In this document: positions 19,550 through 28,143 of the stretch, in pieces
How positions within the stretch are numbered: position 1 is the stretch's first letter
How the letters are laid out: the number at the start of each line of letters is the position of its first letter
DNA from: Alcanivoracaceae bacterium
GTDB taxonomy: Bacteria; Pseudomonadota; Gammaproteobacteria; Pseudomonadales; Alcanivoracaceae
Assembly (NCBI GenBank): GCA_029213045.1
Contig: JARGPN010000016.1
Coordinates: forward strand, 62,001-126,000
Reading direction: 5' to 3'
Length of the DNA stretch: 64,000 nt
Position numbers and translations under genes: made by a program
The notes under the pieces: generated by a model
What the model was told of the DNA's origin: nothing
Database searches by the model: none
What the model saw: only the letters and a program-made list of their open reading frames with translations

Positions 19550-19588
19550 AAAAGCCGCCCGCTCACCGATATATGGAGAGTGGGCGGC
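19550..19588 (-). terminator. Terminator after cioB
   Basis: On the minus strand GCCGCCCACTC pairs with GAGCGGGCGGC (one A-C mismatch) around a 13-base loop and is followed by TTTT. It begins about 15 bases after the cioB stop and leaves no room for a CydX-type small subunit. Confidence 0.7.
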
Positions 19589-19603
19589 GATGTCATATCG
19601 AGC

Positions 19604-20602
19604 TTATTCGTAGCTAAGATGCGTCGCCTTGCCACGGAAAATGCGGTAGATAAAAATGGTATAACCCAAGATCGCTGGCAACGCGACAATGGCGCCCCAG
19701 AAGGTAAACAGCAACGATTCTGTTGCGGAAGCCGCAGTCCAAATATCCATGCGACCGATCACGATATCGGGGAATAAACTGTAGCCCAATCCGATGCTCG
19801 CCATGACGCAAATTACCGCTAACGCGACAAATGCCAGCCACGCATAACCATTAAATAAAATCTTCTTGCTGTTAAAAATCCACAGCAATCCAGCGTAGGC
19901 AATGCCGGTACTTAACGGAATCGGTAACAAGCCAAGCGCATTCGGCAGCGAAAACCATTTCTCGGCAATGGCGGAGCTGACGATAGGCGTTGCGACAGAC
20001 ACAAGAAGTAAACCAATCCCCATTGGCAGCACGGCCATACGCCCCCAACGCACCGCTTTTTTAAATAATTCACCTTCAGTTTTAATTAATAACCATGCAG
20101 CACCCAACATGATGTAAAGCGCAGGCAATGTGAGCGAAATCAACGTAGCAAAAAGCGTGCTCATGGTATCTCCGGTGAGACCGGTAACATAAGCGCCGAC
20201 CATCCAGCCTTGGCATACCGAGGCGATCAATGACCCCAATGCAAACAATCGATTCCACATCGCCTTGCGATCATCACCCGCTTTAACGCGAAAATCGAAT
20301 GACACACCGCGCAGAATTAACCCCATCAGCATAATCGTTACGGGCAAATACAACGACGTCAAAACAATGCTGTGCGCTTGCGGAAAAGCAATCAATAGAA
20401 TACCCACGCCCAACACAATCCATGTTTCATTGGCATCCCAAAACGGCCCAATGGACGCGATCATGACATCCTTTTCATCGTCTTCGGCGAACGGCAACAA
20501 CATGCCGATACCTAAATCATAGCCGTCTAACATGACGTAAATTAACAGGGAAAAACCCATCGCACCGGCAAAAAACAAAGGCAACCAATAGCTGAGATCC
20601 AT
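19604..20602 (-). CDS. cioB: bd-type ubiquinol oxidase subunit II (CioB/CydB)
   Basis: Subunit II of a cytochrome bd-type quinol oxidase in the inner membrane. The 332-residue protein has about eight helices and the family signature MLDGYDLGIGML (about residues 24-35), and FWDANETWIV slightly later. The start ATG overlaps the cioA stop as TAATG, so the two subunits are translationally coupled. The partner CioA has a short quinol loop, so the complex is of the cyanide-insensitive CIO type rather than classic E. coli CydAB. No cydX-like gene follows. Confidence 0.93.
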   Translation of the reverse strand: MDLSYWLPLFFAGAMGFSLLIYVMLDGYDLGIGMLLPFAEDDEKDVMIASIGPFWDANETWIVLGVGILLIAFPQAHSIVLTSLYLPVTIMLMGLILRGVSFDFRVKAGDDRKAMWNRLFALGSLIASVCQGWMVGAYVTGLTGDTMSTLFATLISLTLPALYIMLGAAWLLIKTEGELFKKAVRWGRMAVLPMGIGLLLVSVATPIVSSAIAEKWFSLPNALGLLPIPLSTGIAYAGLLWIFNSKKILFNGYAWLAFVALAVICVMASIGLGYSLFPDIVIGRMDIWTAASATESLLFTFWGAIVALPAILGYTIFIYRIFRGKATHLSYE

Positions 20603-22023
20603 TAGCGTTCTCCCTTTTCGGCAGGGTCAGCATTGTTCGCATCCGCACTGATGCCATCAACTGGGTCCACGCCCACTTCGTTAACGTAATGCGGCAATAA
20701 AGATAAAGACCGCGCCGGTTTCGTAGATAAATAACGTAATGCGCCGATGTATGACACCAACAAAAATGCATACAAACTTAAATAGCCAAGCAGCGTGCCT
20801 AACACCATGCCGCTGGGATGATCTGCAACCACTTCTGACGTGCGCATCACGCCATAAACGATCCACGGCTGCCGGCCTATCTCAGTGACGTACCATCCCG
20901 CTAACACCGCTATCCAGCCTGAAAATGTCATCAGCGATAATGCGCGCAACAACCACACACGGGTCTCGCGAAAATCCTGCTCTCGCCCTCTAAACAAACC
21001 CCATACTGCCCACCAGCCGATGAACAGCATCAACATGCCAACACCCACCATGATGCGAAACGCCCAAAACACTGGCGCAACCGGTGGCGACTCATTCTCG
21101 AATTCGTTCAGTCCTTTTAACTCGCCATCCCACTCATGGGTTAAAATCAGGCTAGCGAACTTAGGCACTTTAATGGCGAAGTGCGTCGTTTTTTCTGCTT
21201 CATCCGGAAAACCGAACAGCGTTAATGGCGCCCCTTTTTCTGTTTCCCAGACACCTTCCATCGCGGCAATTTTCGCCGGCTGATGCTCAAGCGTATTTAA
21301 ACCGTGTAAATCACCAATCCAAATTTGCAGCGGCGCCAACACAGCTGCCATTAGCGCGCCGGTACGCATCACTTGCCACGTTGCCGGGCCATCCACTTGT
21401 CGAATGGCACGCCACGCACTCACGCCCATAATAAGAAACGCTGCGGTTAATAACGACGCGTTAAACATATGAGCGAGGCGATACGGAAATGACGGATTAA
21501 AAATAACATCCCACCAGCTATCGACGAAAAATACACCGTCTTCAAGACGATAGCCTGTCGGGGTTTGCATCCAAGAATTTAAACTCAAAATCCAAAATGC
21601 AGAGAAAGACGTGCCCAGCGCCACAAGCCCGCACGCAATTAAATGTACGCGATTGGAAACACGGTCTTTGCCGAACAACATAATGCCGAGAAACGACGCT
21701 TCCAGAAAAAACGCAGTGAGCACTTCGTAACCCAACAATGGGCCAGCAATATTCCCCGCCCGCTCCATAAAACCAGGCCAATTAGTACCGAACTGAAAGC
21801 TCATGGTGATGCCAGAGACAACACCGAGTGCAAAACTTAGCGCAAATATTTTCACCCAGAAGAAATAGGCGTATTCCCACGCTTTATTACCCGACAGGGT
21901 GAAACGCACACGAAAATAGAGTAACACCCAACACAAACCGATCGTGATGGTAGGAAAGAGAATGTGGAAGCTGATATTGGCGGCAAACTGCATCCGCGCC
22001 AGCATGAAAGGATCTAGTTCCAT
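20602..22023 (-). CDS. cioA: bd-type ubiquinol oxidase subunit I, short-loop (CioA)
   Basis: Subunit I, which carries the haems and oxidises quinol while reducing oxygen to water. At 473 residues it is shorter than E. coli CydA (522), mainly because the quinol loop after KIAAMEGVWET is short. The haem-ligand regions are FAANISFHILFP (about residue 20) and FPYRLAHMFNASL (about residue 185), and the signature GRQPW is at about residue 383. The C-terminal tail is polar. First gene of the cioAB pair; no FNR/Anr-type site is evident in the 169 bases upstream. Confidence 0.94.
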   Translation of the reverse strand: MELDPFMLARMQFAANISFHILFPTITIGLCWVLLYFRVRFTLSGNKAWEYAYFFWVKIFALSFALGVVSGITMSFQFGTNWPGFMERAGNIAGPLLGYEVLTAFFLEASFLGIMLFGKDRVSNRVHLIACGLVALGTSFSAFWILSLNSWMQTPTGYRLEDGVFFVDSWWDVIFNPSFPYRLAHMFNASLLTAAFLIMGVSAWRAIRQVDGPATWQVMRTGALMAAVLAPLQIWIGDLHGLNTLEHQPAKIAAMEGVWETEKGAPLTLFGFPDEAEKTTHFAIKVPKFASLILTHEWDGELKGLNEFENESPPVAPVFWAFRIMVGVGMLMLFIGWWAVWGLFRGREQDFRETRVWLLRALSLMTFSGWIAVLAGWYVTEIGRQPWIVYGVMRTSEVVADHPSGMVLGTLLGYLSLYAFLLVSYIGALRYLSTKPARSLSLLPHYVNEVGVDPVDGISADANNADPAEKGER

Positions 22024-22114
22024 CGCAGGAAGCTCCTAGCGTACAACGGCCTTCGGGGGCGCGCAGTTTACCACAGCAATACTGACTTCTATTTGCCGAA
22101 ATGCCCGACAAAGA

Positions 22115-22143
22115 AAATAAAAAAAGCCGCCCAAATGGGCGGC
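22115..22143 (-). terminator. Intrinsic terminator before cioA
   Basis: On the minus strand GCCGCCC-ATTT-GGGCGGC is followed by seven T. It terminates the membrane-protein gene at 22193-22684 and isolates cioAB transcription. Confidence 0.85.
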
Positions 22144-22192
22144 CAAACTACGGAGAGGTACTTATTTAATAGCGACCTTGATGGATGCAGCA

Positions 22193-22684
22193 TTACAGGA
22201 GATGCGCAAGCAACAAACCAATTTCCGCACCAAGCCATACGCGTGTCACCGAAAAATTCAAAGCACGGTAGTCGAGCAACAACACTGTGATTAAAGCTAT
22301 ATGCAGGCCGATCAGGTCTGCGACAGTGAAAGCGCCGCTCGACAACAAATAGCCCGCAGGCAACAACAAGGCCAGCTGCATCGCAGCAACACCCAGCCAC
22401 CACGTTCGATTAACGTCCAACGCAACAGCGAACGTCACCGCCGCAAAACCGGCCAACAGCATTGGCACTACATTAGGCTCGTCACCGCCCAGTGATGCGA
22501 CCAGATGATCGGCCAGCACGGCCATCAACACGCCAGACAGAAACTGCAGCGGCTTGCGAAAGGTTTCTAATGACGGTAGCTGGCCAAACAACATGCTGGG
22601 CGAAAGTGAAAACGTCACGTCCGTTTCGCGGACATCCGTATGACGAACGTCGATATTATGAGAATGAAAGACACTGATGCTCAT
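22193..22684 (-). CDS. Small multi-pass membrane protein of unknown function
   Basis: A 163-residue protein that I do not recognise. The first about 50 residues are polar and His-rich (SHNIDVRHTDVRETDV), followed by about four hydrophobic helices up to the C-terminus. The start is the ATG at 22682-22684, which has AAGGAGG five bases upstream, an excellent site; the frame extends a few codons further but without support. It is divergent from the GlxA-type regulator with 129 bases between them and ends at a strong terminator before cioA. Being the divergent neighbour of a regulator, it is a candidate target of it. Confidence 0.7.
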   Translation of the reverse strand: MSISVFHSHNIDVRHTDVRETDVTFSLSPSMLFGQLPSLETFRKPLQFLSGVLMAVLADHLVASLGGDEPNVVPMLLAGFAAVTFAVALDVNRTWWLGVAAMQLALLLPAGYLLSSGAFTVADLIGLHIALITVLLLDYRALNFSVTRVWLGAEIGLLLAHLL

Positions 22685-22761
22685 GTTGCCCTCCTTGCTT
22701 CCCGACGCGGGAAGATGCAATCACGGCTTACAGAATAGGCCTTGACTGGCTTAACAAAGAG

Positions 22762-22796
22762 TGGCGTTATTGACGTTATTATTGCCATTAACGCCA
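22762..22796. promoter_or_regulatory. Inverted repeat in front of the GlxA-type regulator
   Basis: TGGCGTTA (22762-22769) and TAACGCCA (22789-22796) are perfect inverted copies separated by 19 bases, ending 17 bases before the regulator start codon and lying between two divergent genes. A candidate autoregulatory site or leader hairpin. Confidence 0.5.
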
Positions 22797-22813
22797 TATT
22801 TAAGGTGCGAAAA

Positions 22814-23794
22814 ATGCCAAATGTGACTGTATTCGCCATGGATAACATTCTTGCCACAGGCGTGACCGGCCCGATTGAGGTGCTGAATATTGCCAATATC
22901 CAAGCAGACATCGCAGGAATTCCGGCAGATCAGCGCTTTAGCTGGCAAATCATTTCTGTCGACGGCAAACCGGTACGCAGCTCGGCGGGTTTTCTGATCC
23001 CGGTCGACGGCGATGTTAAACGCGCCCGCGAAAGCGACATTATTATTATCCCCGGCTTTAACCACACCAGCGCCCGCGAGGTGACCAACTTTGTGGCCAA
23101 TATGCCCGACGGCTATATCAGCTGGCTGAAGGCACGGCATCACGAAGGCAAAGTAATGTGCGGCATCTGCAGCGGCACATTTGTGTTGGCGGAGGCAGGT
23201 CTGCTAGATGGAAAAACCTCAACCACCAGTTGGTGGTTAACGAAAGCATTTCGTCGTCGTTACCCAGCGGTGCTCCTGCATCCCAAAGAAATTGTCACCG
23301 AAGACGGCAATATACTTTCCGGCGCGGGCGCGTCGTCATGGATGCAATTATCACTGGCATTGGTGGAACGCTTCTTACCGCCGCAAGTTGCCACCGCGTG
23401 TGCCCGCATAATGTTGCTTGATCGCGGCGCCAGCCAAGCGCCCTACTTAAAAGCGGAGCATCTCACCTCTGGTCGAGACGCCAGCATCGAGCGCGTTATT
23501 GAGCATATGCACGATCATCTAAAGCACGAGATGACACTGGCCCATCTCGCACAAATGGCCGCTATGAGCGAACGCACATTTGTGCGGCGTTTTCGCTCGT
23601 TTGCAGGCATGCCTCCGGGCCAATATCTACAAAAAATGCGACTCGACATTGCGAAACGCTTATTGGAGGAAACCGACCTATCACTTGAAAACATTATTGC
23701 TGAGGTTGGCTATACAGACATTAGTTCGTTCCGGCGGCTTTTTAAGAAAGAAGTTGAAGTGTCGCCTAAGGTCTTCCGGGATAGATTTCGCTAG
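22814..23794 (+). CDS. GlxA-family AraC-type regulator with DJ-1/PfpI domain
   Basis: A 326-residue regulator. Residues about 1-190 form a class I glutamine-amidotransferase-like (DJ-1/PfpI) domain with the nucleophile-elbow-like CGICSGTFVLAEAG at about residue 115, and residues about 225-322 an AraC-type double helix-turn-helix ending in IIAEVGYTDISSFRRLFKKE. Such proteins regulate nitrogen or amine metabolism (e.g. carnitine and arginine) in other bacteria, but the ligand here is unknown. The ATG at 22814 follows AAGGTG; an upstream in-frame start at 22742 is less likely. It is divergent from the membrane-protein gene. Confidence 0.88.
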   Translation: MPNVTVFAMDNILATGVTGPIEVLNIANIQADIAGIPADQRFSWQIISVDGKPVRSSAGFLIPVDGDVKRARESDIIIIPGFNHTSAREVTNFVANMPDGYISWLKARHHEGKVMCGICSGTFVLAEAGLLDGKTSTTSWWLTKAFRRRYPAVLLHPKEIVTEDGNILSGAGASSWMQLSLALVERFLPPQVATACARIMLLDRGASQAPYLKAEHLTSGRDASIERVIEHMHDHLKHEMTLAHLAQMAAMSERTFVRRFRSFAGMPPGQYLQKMRLDIAKRLLEETDLSLENIIAEVGYTDISSFRRLFKKEVEVSPKVFRDRFR

Positions 23795-24011
23795 TTTATT
23801 TTAACTTTTACACCACTTTAAACGCATCAAAGCTGAATGATTCGAGCCATTATCTTGTTCTTTTTTAAAAACATTCGCACCAAATCAGTGCCCGATTTTT
23901 AGGCGACGAGTAGCGCTTGCATCCCTTCATTTTTTATTAGAATCTTAAAGCAGGACTAATGTCGTAGTGGCATAAATTAGAATAAAAACCCAATGGTAAA
24001 GGATGGCCAAC

Positions 24012-24359
24012 ATGCAAAAACCAGTGAATGCAGTACTTACTCGCGATCAATTCATTAAACTTCGCAATGCCAAATCCATGATCAAGACGGAATTCGGCAA
24101 AGACGTTAGCTTGCAAGACGAAGATATTTTAAATCAGATCTACGCCTTCGCACTGGAATCAAACGGCGAAAAACTTTTTGATTTGTTCACGGAAATCTCA
24201 AACGATAGCGGTACTGCGCCCTCACCCTCCAACAATGGCAAGCCCGCCGCTCACGCGAATAATAACATTTCACATGCTGGGCGCGTGATGGTGGGGGACG
24301 TCATTGAAGGGCGAGTAGTAACAGGGATGTATCGCGGAAAACCGCTATTTAAAGATTAA
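24012..24359 (+). CDS. Conserved-looking small protein, function unknown
   Basis: A 115-residue soluble protein. The N-terminal part (about 1-60) looks helical (FIKLRNAKSMIKTEFGKDVSL), the middle is a Ser/Asn/Pro-rich linker, and the end is a compact beta-like stretch (GRVMVGDVIEGRVVTGMYRG). The ATG at 24012 has AAGGA eight bases upstream; an ATG nine bases earlier lacks this. No signal peptide or membrane segment. It is isolated between the regulator gene and ribBX, which it meets tail to tail. I do not recognise the family. Confidence 0.62.
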   Translation: MQKPVNAVLTRDQFIKLRNAKSMIKTEFGKDVSLQDEDILNQIYAFALESNGEKLFDLFTEISNDSGTAPSPSNNGKPAAHANNNISHAGRVMVGDVIEGRVVTGMYRGKPLFKD

Positions 24360-24493
24360 TTTTTTTACGCTTGGCGCATTGAATCAATGCGCAGAAAAAA
24401 TAACGTTTTGAGAAAAATTAATCTTCGGATGCAAAAACACACGCCAAAGATAAGGCATATTGGGCGACGCATACGCCGCCCGTGCGTTGCGCG

Positions 24494-25600
24494 CTAGTCT
24501 GCTTCTACGTATTCAACGATTTCCAAATCGAAACCTGACAAAGCGTTGAATCGCATCGGCGATGACAATAAGCGCATTCTGCGAACACCAAGCTCGCGCA
24601 ATATTTGCGAACCCGTACCAATATTTCGGTACGCGGGACCGGTCATGCCTGCACTGCGGCGCTTGCCAGAAAAATATTCACCGATCATGTCCTGCATGTC
24701 GTTAGACACATAATCTTGGCCTAGGATAATCGCAACGCCAGCGTCACTCTTAGACAGCTCTTCAAGAACCCTATGTAAATTCCAACCAGTGCGGCCATTG
24801 ATTTGCGCGCTCATTAAATCACGCAGCGGATCAACTTGATGCACGCGGACGGTTGTCACTTCTTCTGGTGTTGGCTCGCCTTTGACTAACGCAACGTGCG
24901 TTAAGTTATCGACACGATCTTTGAAGGCAATCAGCTTAAAGTCGCCATAAAAAGTAGGTAGCGTATTTTCGCTAACACGTTCAACGGTTTTTTCATTGAG
25001 CATGCGGTATTCAATTAAATCAGCGATGGTGCCAATTTTTAATTGATGCGCTTCGGCAAACTTTTCCAAATCCGGACGGCGCGCCATGGTGCCGTCATCA
25101 TTCATAATTTCAACAATGGCGGCGGCGGGTTCACAGCCAGCCATGCGTGCCAAGTCGCAACCCGCTTCGGTATGACCTGCACGATGTAACACGCCACCCG
25201 ACTGCGCCATCAACGGGAATATATGCCCCGGCATCACAATGTCTTTGGGCTTCGCATCCCGCGCCACAGCGACTTGAATCGTTTTTGCTCGGTCCGCTGC
25301 GGAAATGCCCGTTGTCACTCCTTCCGCGGCTTCAATGGACAAGGTGAAGTTGGTGCCAAGCTGCGTGCCGTTACGGCCGACCATTAATGGCAGCTCAAGT
25401 TGTTCGCAGCGTTGCTGGGTCAGCGTTAGACAAATTAATCCGCGCGCGTGCTTGGCCATAAAGTTAATCGCTTCGGGCGTGGCAAATTCTGCCGCCATCA
25501 CCAGATCGCCTTCATTTTCGCGATCTTCATCATCCATTAGGATGATCATTTTGCCGGCGCGTAAATCGTCAATTAATTCGCGGACGCTGTTGAGTTTCAT
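24494..25600 (-). CDS. ribBX: 3,4-dihydroxy-2-butanone-4-phosphate synthase with degenerate RibA domain (RibBX)
   Basis: The N-terminal half (about residues 1-200) is a complete RibB: DDEDRENEGDLVMAAEF holds the acidic metal site, and FPLMAQSGGVLHRAGHTEA the C-terminal signature. It makes dihydroxybutanone phosphate from ribulose 5-phosphate. The C-terminal half is homologous to GTP cyclohydrolase II (RibA) in extent, but the CLTGD and RCDCG-type zinc and catalytic residues are missing; the region reads VHQVDPLRDLMSAQING. This fits the RibBX type, in which cyclohydrolase activity is lost and a separate ribA is needed. It lies 134 bases after ribE; no FMN riboswitch features are visible. Confidence 0.9.
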   Translation of the reverse strand: MKLNSVRELIDDLRAGKMIILMDDEDRENEGDLVMAAEFATPEAINFMAKHARGLICLTLTQQRCEQLELPLMVGRNGTQLGTNFTLSIEAAEGVTTGISAADRAKTIQVAVARDAKPKDIVMPGHIFPLMAQSGGVLHRAGHTEAGCDLARMAGCEPAAAIVEIMNDDGTMARRPDLEKFAEAHQLKIGTIADLIEYRMLNEKTVERVSENTLPTFYGDFKLIAFKDRVDNLTHVALVKGEPTPEEVTTVRVHQVDPLRDLMSAQINGRTGWNLHRVLEELSKSDAGVAIILGQDYVSNDMQDMIGEYFSGKRRSAGMTGPAYRNIGTGSQILRELGVRRMRLLSSPMRFNALSGFDLEIVEYVEAD

Positions 25601-25734
25601 TTTTTCTCCAAACAGTCATTCTGTTTTTGCGTTCGGCGGTTGCTTGTGGACAGAGCCAACAAAAATACGTGCACCGTCGGCGTATTTGCTATCGCCTGCG
25701 CGCAAGCCACTGCACTAGTCGCCATAAAGGTTCG

Positions 25735-26400
25735 TTAACGTTTTAAAAATCCGTTCTCAGCAAGAAAGCTCATGCTAATGCCGTCGCCACTTTTTGCGTC
25801 GGCGGCTTTGTCGCCAAGCAGTAGGCGCTCCAGATAGCGGGCAATGATATCAACTTCCAAGTTAACCTGCGTGCCCGGCTGCCAATCACCAATGGTGGTC
25901 ATATGCTGCGTGTGCGGCACAATGTTCAAACTGAACACCGCACCCTGCACGCTATTCACCGTTAGGCTGATGCCATCCACGGTGACAGAGCCTTTGTGGG
26001 CGATGTATTTTGCGAGTGCCGCGGGCGCTTCTATGTCGATGCGAGTGGAGCGCGCATCGGGGGTGAGGCTGACCACTTTGCCGAGGCCATCGACATGACC
26101 GGAGACCAAATGCCCGCCGAGCCGCGTTGTCGGGGTAAGCGCTTTTTCTAAATTAACTGGGGCCCCTGCGGTTAATCTCCCTAACGTCGTTAATGATAAC
26201 GTCTCGCCTGAGACGTCTGCGGTAAAGCCGCTTCCAGTCAGGCTCACCACGGTTAAACAGACGCCATTGGTGGCGATGGAATCGCCCAATTGCACGTCGG
26301 TGAGATCTAGATCGCCGGTGCGAATGGACAGCGTCATGTCACCACTTTTCGGCGTCATGCTGGCAATACTGCCTTTCGCTTCGATAATTCCTGTAAACAT
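25735..26400 (-). CDS. ribE: Riboflavin synthase alpha subunit
   Basis: Dismutates two lumazines into riboflavin and the ribityl-uracil precursor. The 221-residue protein has two lumazine-binding barrels: residues 1-about 95 starting MFTGIIEAKG, with NGVCLTVVSL, and about 98-190 with GHLVSGHVDGLG and VDGISLTVNSV. The open frame starts four codons earlier (26412), but the MFTGIIE start at 26398-26400 is universal for the family. Located between ribD and ribBX in the riboflavin operon. Confidence 0.95.
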   Translation of the reverse strand: MFTGIIEAKGSIASMTPKSGDMTLSIRTGDLDLTDVQLGDSIATNGVCLTVVSLTGSGFTADVSGETLSLTTLGRLTAGAPVNLEKALTPTTRLGGHLVSGHVDGLGKVVSLTPDARSTRIDIEAPAALAKYIAHKGSVTVDGISLTVNSVQGAVFSLNIVPHTQHMTTIGDWQPGTQVNLEVDIIARYLERLLLGDKAADAKSGDGISMSFLAENGFLKR

Positions 26401-26447
26401 AAAGACATCCAATTTTTAGGCTTGCGGCGACTTGAAACGGCCCGCGA

Positions 26448-27566
26448 CTATCGCGTTAAGGTGACGCGCACATCATCGCCAACAAGCGCAACATCCGAAT
26501 ATTTCAGTTCAATTTTATCTTTCATGGCAACCAGCTGCGGCAACACCATTAACGGGCGCGCGCTGGAACCCAGCAGCGACGGCGCCATATACACCACGAG
26601 CTCATCAACCCAATCGCCACTCACAAATGCCGCCGCCACTGTGGGGCCGGCCTCAACAAGAATTTCGTTGCACTCGCGTCGACCCAGCTCGCCGAGTAAC
26701 TCACGCAGATCAATGCCGCTGTCAGTGGATGGCAAATGTATCACCTCTGCGCCTTCCGCGCTGAGTGCGGCGGCGAGAGCTGGACTTGGATCAACGGCGG
26801 AAACAAGCAGCGTATTGCCTGCTTCGCCAAGTAACTTGGCGCTTGCCGGCGTGCGTAAATTTCTGTCCAGCACAACTCGCAACGGCTGTCGCACTGATGC
26901 ATCAGGGTAAGTAAGGATGTGCCAGTCCGCGGGGCGCACGGTCAACGCTGGGTCATCCGCCAGCACCGTACCGACCCCCGTGACGATGGCCGACGAGCGC
27001 GCCCGCAAGCGCTGCACATCTTCCCGTGCGGCCGTGCCAGTAATCCATTTGGATTCGCCATTTGCCATGGCGGTGCGGCCATCAAGACTCATGGCGAGCT
27101 TGAGTCGCACAAAGGGGCGACCGGTTTCCATGCGCTGAATAAAACCAGGATTGAGCGCGCGCGCCTGCGTCTCGAGCAACCCAACCTGCACTTCAATTCC
27201 GGCCGCGCGCAACTTTTCGAATCCTTTCCCGGCGACTCGCTGATGCGGATCTTGCATGGCCGCAACCACTTTGCTCACACCTGCCTCAATGATGGCGTCC
27301 GCGCACGGCCCAGTTCGGCCAGTATGCGAGCACGGCTCGAGCGTGACGTAACAGGTTGCACCACGCGCGTTAGCGCCCGCCGCCAGCAGCGCATGACGTT
27401 CAGCGTGAGGCTCTCCGGCTTTTTGATGAAACCCTTCGCCGACGATGCTGCCATTCAAAACCAGCACGCAGCCGACACGAGGATTCGGGTCTGTGGTAAA
27501 CAAACCATGCTCGGCGAGCTCAACGGCTCTTTGCATGTAGCGATGATCGTCGGCGGTAAAAGTCAT
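26448..27566 (-). CDS. ribD: Riboflavin biosynthesis deaminase/reductase RibD
   Basis: Bifunctional enzyme of 372 residues. The N-terminal deaminase (about 1-145) has the zinc site H54-A-E and PC...PC with C79 and C88. The C-terminal reductase domain (about 150-372) has KLAMSLDGRTAMANGESKWITG and ILVEAGPTVAAAF, binding NADPH. It carries out the second and third steps from GTP. It follows nrdR after an 88-base gap with a hairpin and precedes ribE by 47 bases. Confidence 0.96.
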   Translation of the reverse strand: MTFTADDHRYMQRAVELAEHGLFTTDPNPRVGCVLVLNGSIVGEGFHQKAGEPHAERHALLAAGANARGATCYVTLEPCSHTGRTGPCADAIIEAGVSKVVAAMQDPHQRVAGKGFEKLRAAGIEVQVGLLETQARALNPGFIQRMETGRPFVRLKLAMSLDGRTAMANGESKWITGTAAREDVQRLRARSSAIVTGVGTVLADDPALTVRPADWHILTYPDASVRQPLRVVLDRNLRTPASAKLLGEAGNTLLVSAVDPSPALAAALSAEGAEVIHLPSTDSGIDLRELLGELGRRECNEILVEAGPTVAAAFVSGDWVDELVVYMAPSLLGSSARPLMVLPQLVAMKDKIELKYSDVALVGDDVRVTLTR

Positions 27567-27634
27567 GAAGCGAGTTTACCTGCTGCAGCAACGAGGGAGG
27601 AGGGATTTGCCGCGGAGCGTGTTACCCGCAGCAA

Positions 27635-27657
27635 TAACGACAGCTGGACTGTCGTTA
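27635..27657 (-). repeat. Perfect hairpin at the nrdR stop codon
   Basis: TAACGACAG (27635-27643) and CTGTCGTTA (27649-27657) pair perfectly around a five-base loop; on the minus strand the hairpin begins with the nrdR stop codon itself. No T-run follows, so it may be an attenuating or RNA-stability structure between nrdR and ribD. Confidence 0.5.
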
Positions 27658-28134
27658 CTTTTTACTCTTTTTACCGTTCTTTCCAGCCTTTTCGAGACGT
27701 TCAACTTCATCTCTAAAATCGGAGATATCCTGAAAACTTCGGTAAACAGATGCGAAACGGACATACGCGACGGTGTCCAGCTGACGCAGCTCTTCCATCA
27801 CCATTTCACCCACTTCTAGGGACGGGTACTCACGCTCGCCTGTTGCGCGCAGTCGATGGGTAATACGCGTCACAGCGGCTTCCAGATCTTCCATGCTGAC
27901 TGGGCGCTTTTCTAAAGCTCGCATCAGTCCGGCGCGCAACTTGGCATCATCAAAGGGTTCGCGCTTTCCGTCCGATTTCACCACTCGCGGCATGACCAGC
28001 TCAGCAGTTTCAAAGGTGGTAAAGCGCTCACCGCAAGCATTGCATTCGCGGCGACGACGCACCTGCGCCCCGTCAGTGACGAGGCGCGAGTCGATTACCT
28101 TGGTGTCATCGGCACTACAAAATGGACAATGCAT
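27655..28134 (-). CDS. nrdR: Transcriptional repressor NrdR
   Basis: A 159-residue nucleotide-sensing repressor of ribonucleotide reductase genes. The zinc ribbon uses C3, C6, C31 and C34 ([10 protein letters not shown] and ECNACGERF), followed by an ATP-cone domain (about residues 46-136, with [10 protein letters not shown] near its start and [11 protein letters not shown] at the end). The Lys/Gly-rich tail is short. It lies between glyA and ribD in the standard order. Confidence 0.97.
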   Translation of the reverse strand: MHCPFCSADDTKVIDSRLVTDGAQVRRRRECNACGERFTTFETAELVMPRVVKSDGKREPFDDAKLRAGLMRALEKRPVSMEDLEAAVTRITHRLRATGEREYPSLEVGEMVMEELRQLDTVAYVRFASVYRSFQDISDFRDEVERLEKAGKNGKKSKK

Positions 28135-28143
28135 GGTCGTCTA

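Noticed and set aside
19478-19603. Search for a CydX-type small subunit gene after cioB
   Set aside because: A terminator follows the cioB stop within about 15 bases, and no suitable short hydrophobic frame is present.
24374-24394. GCGCATTG/CAATGCGC hairpin after the 115-residue gene as a terminator
   Set aside because: The hairpin is preceded by T and followed by A on the coding strand, the wrong order for an intrinsic terminator.
25601-25734. Possible FMN riboswitch between ribE and ribBX
   Set aside because: None of the conserved RFN-element segments could be found on the minus strand.
26919-27716. 265-codon plus-strand frame opposite ribD and nrdR
   Set aside because: It is antisense to two well-identified genes, with no family features and an unlikely composition.
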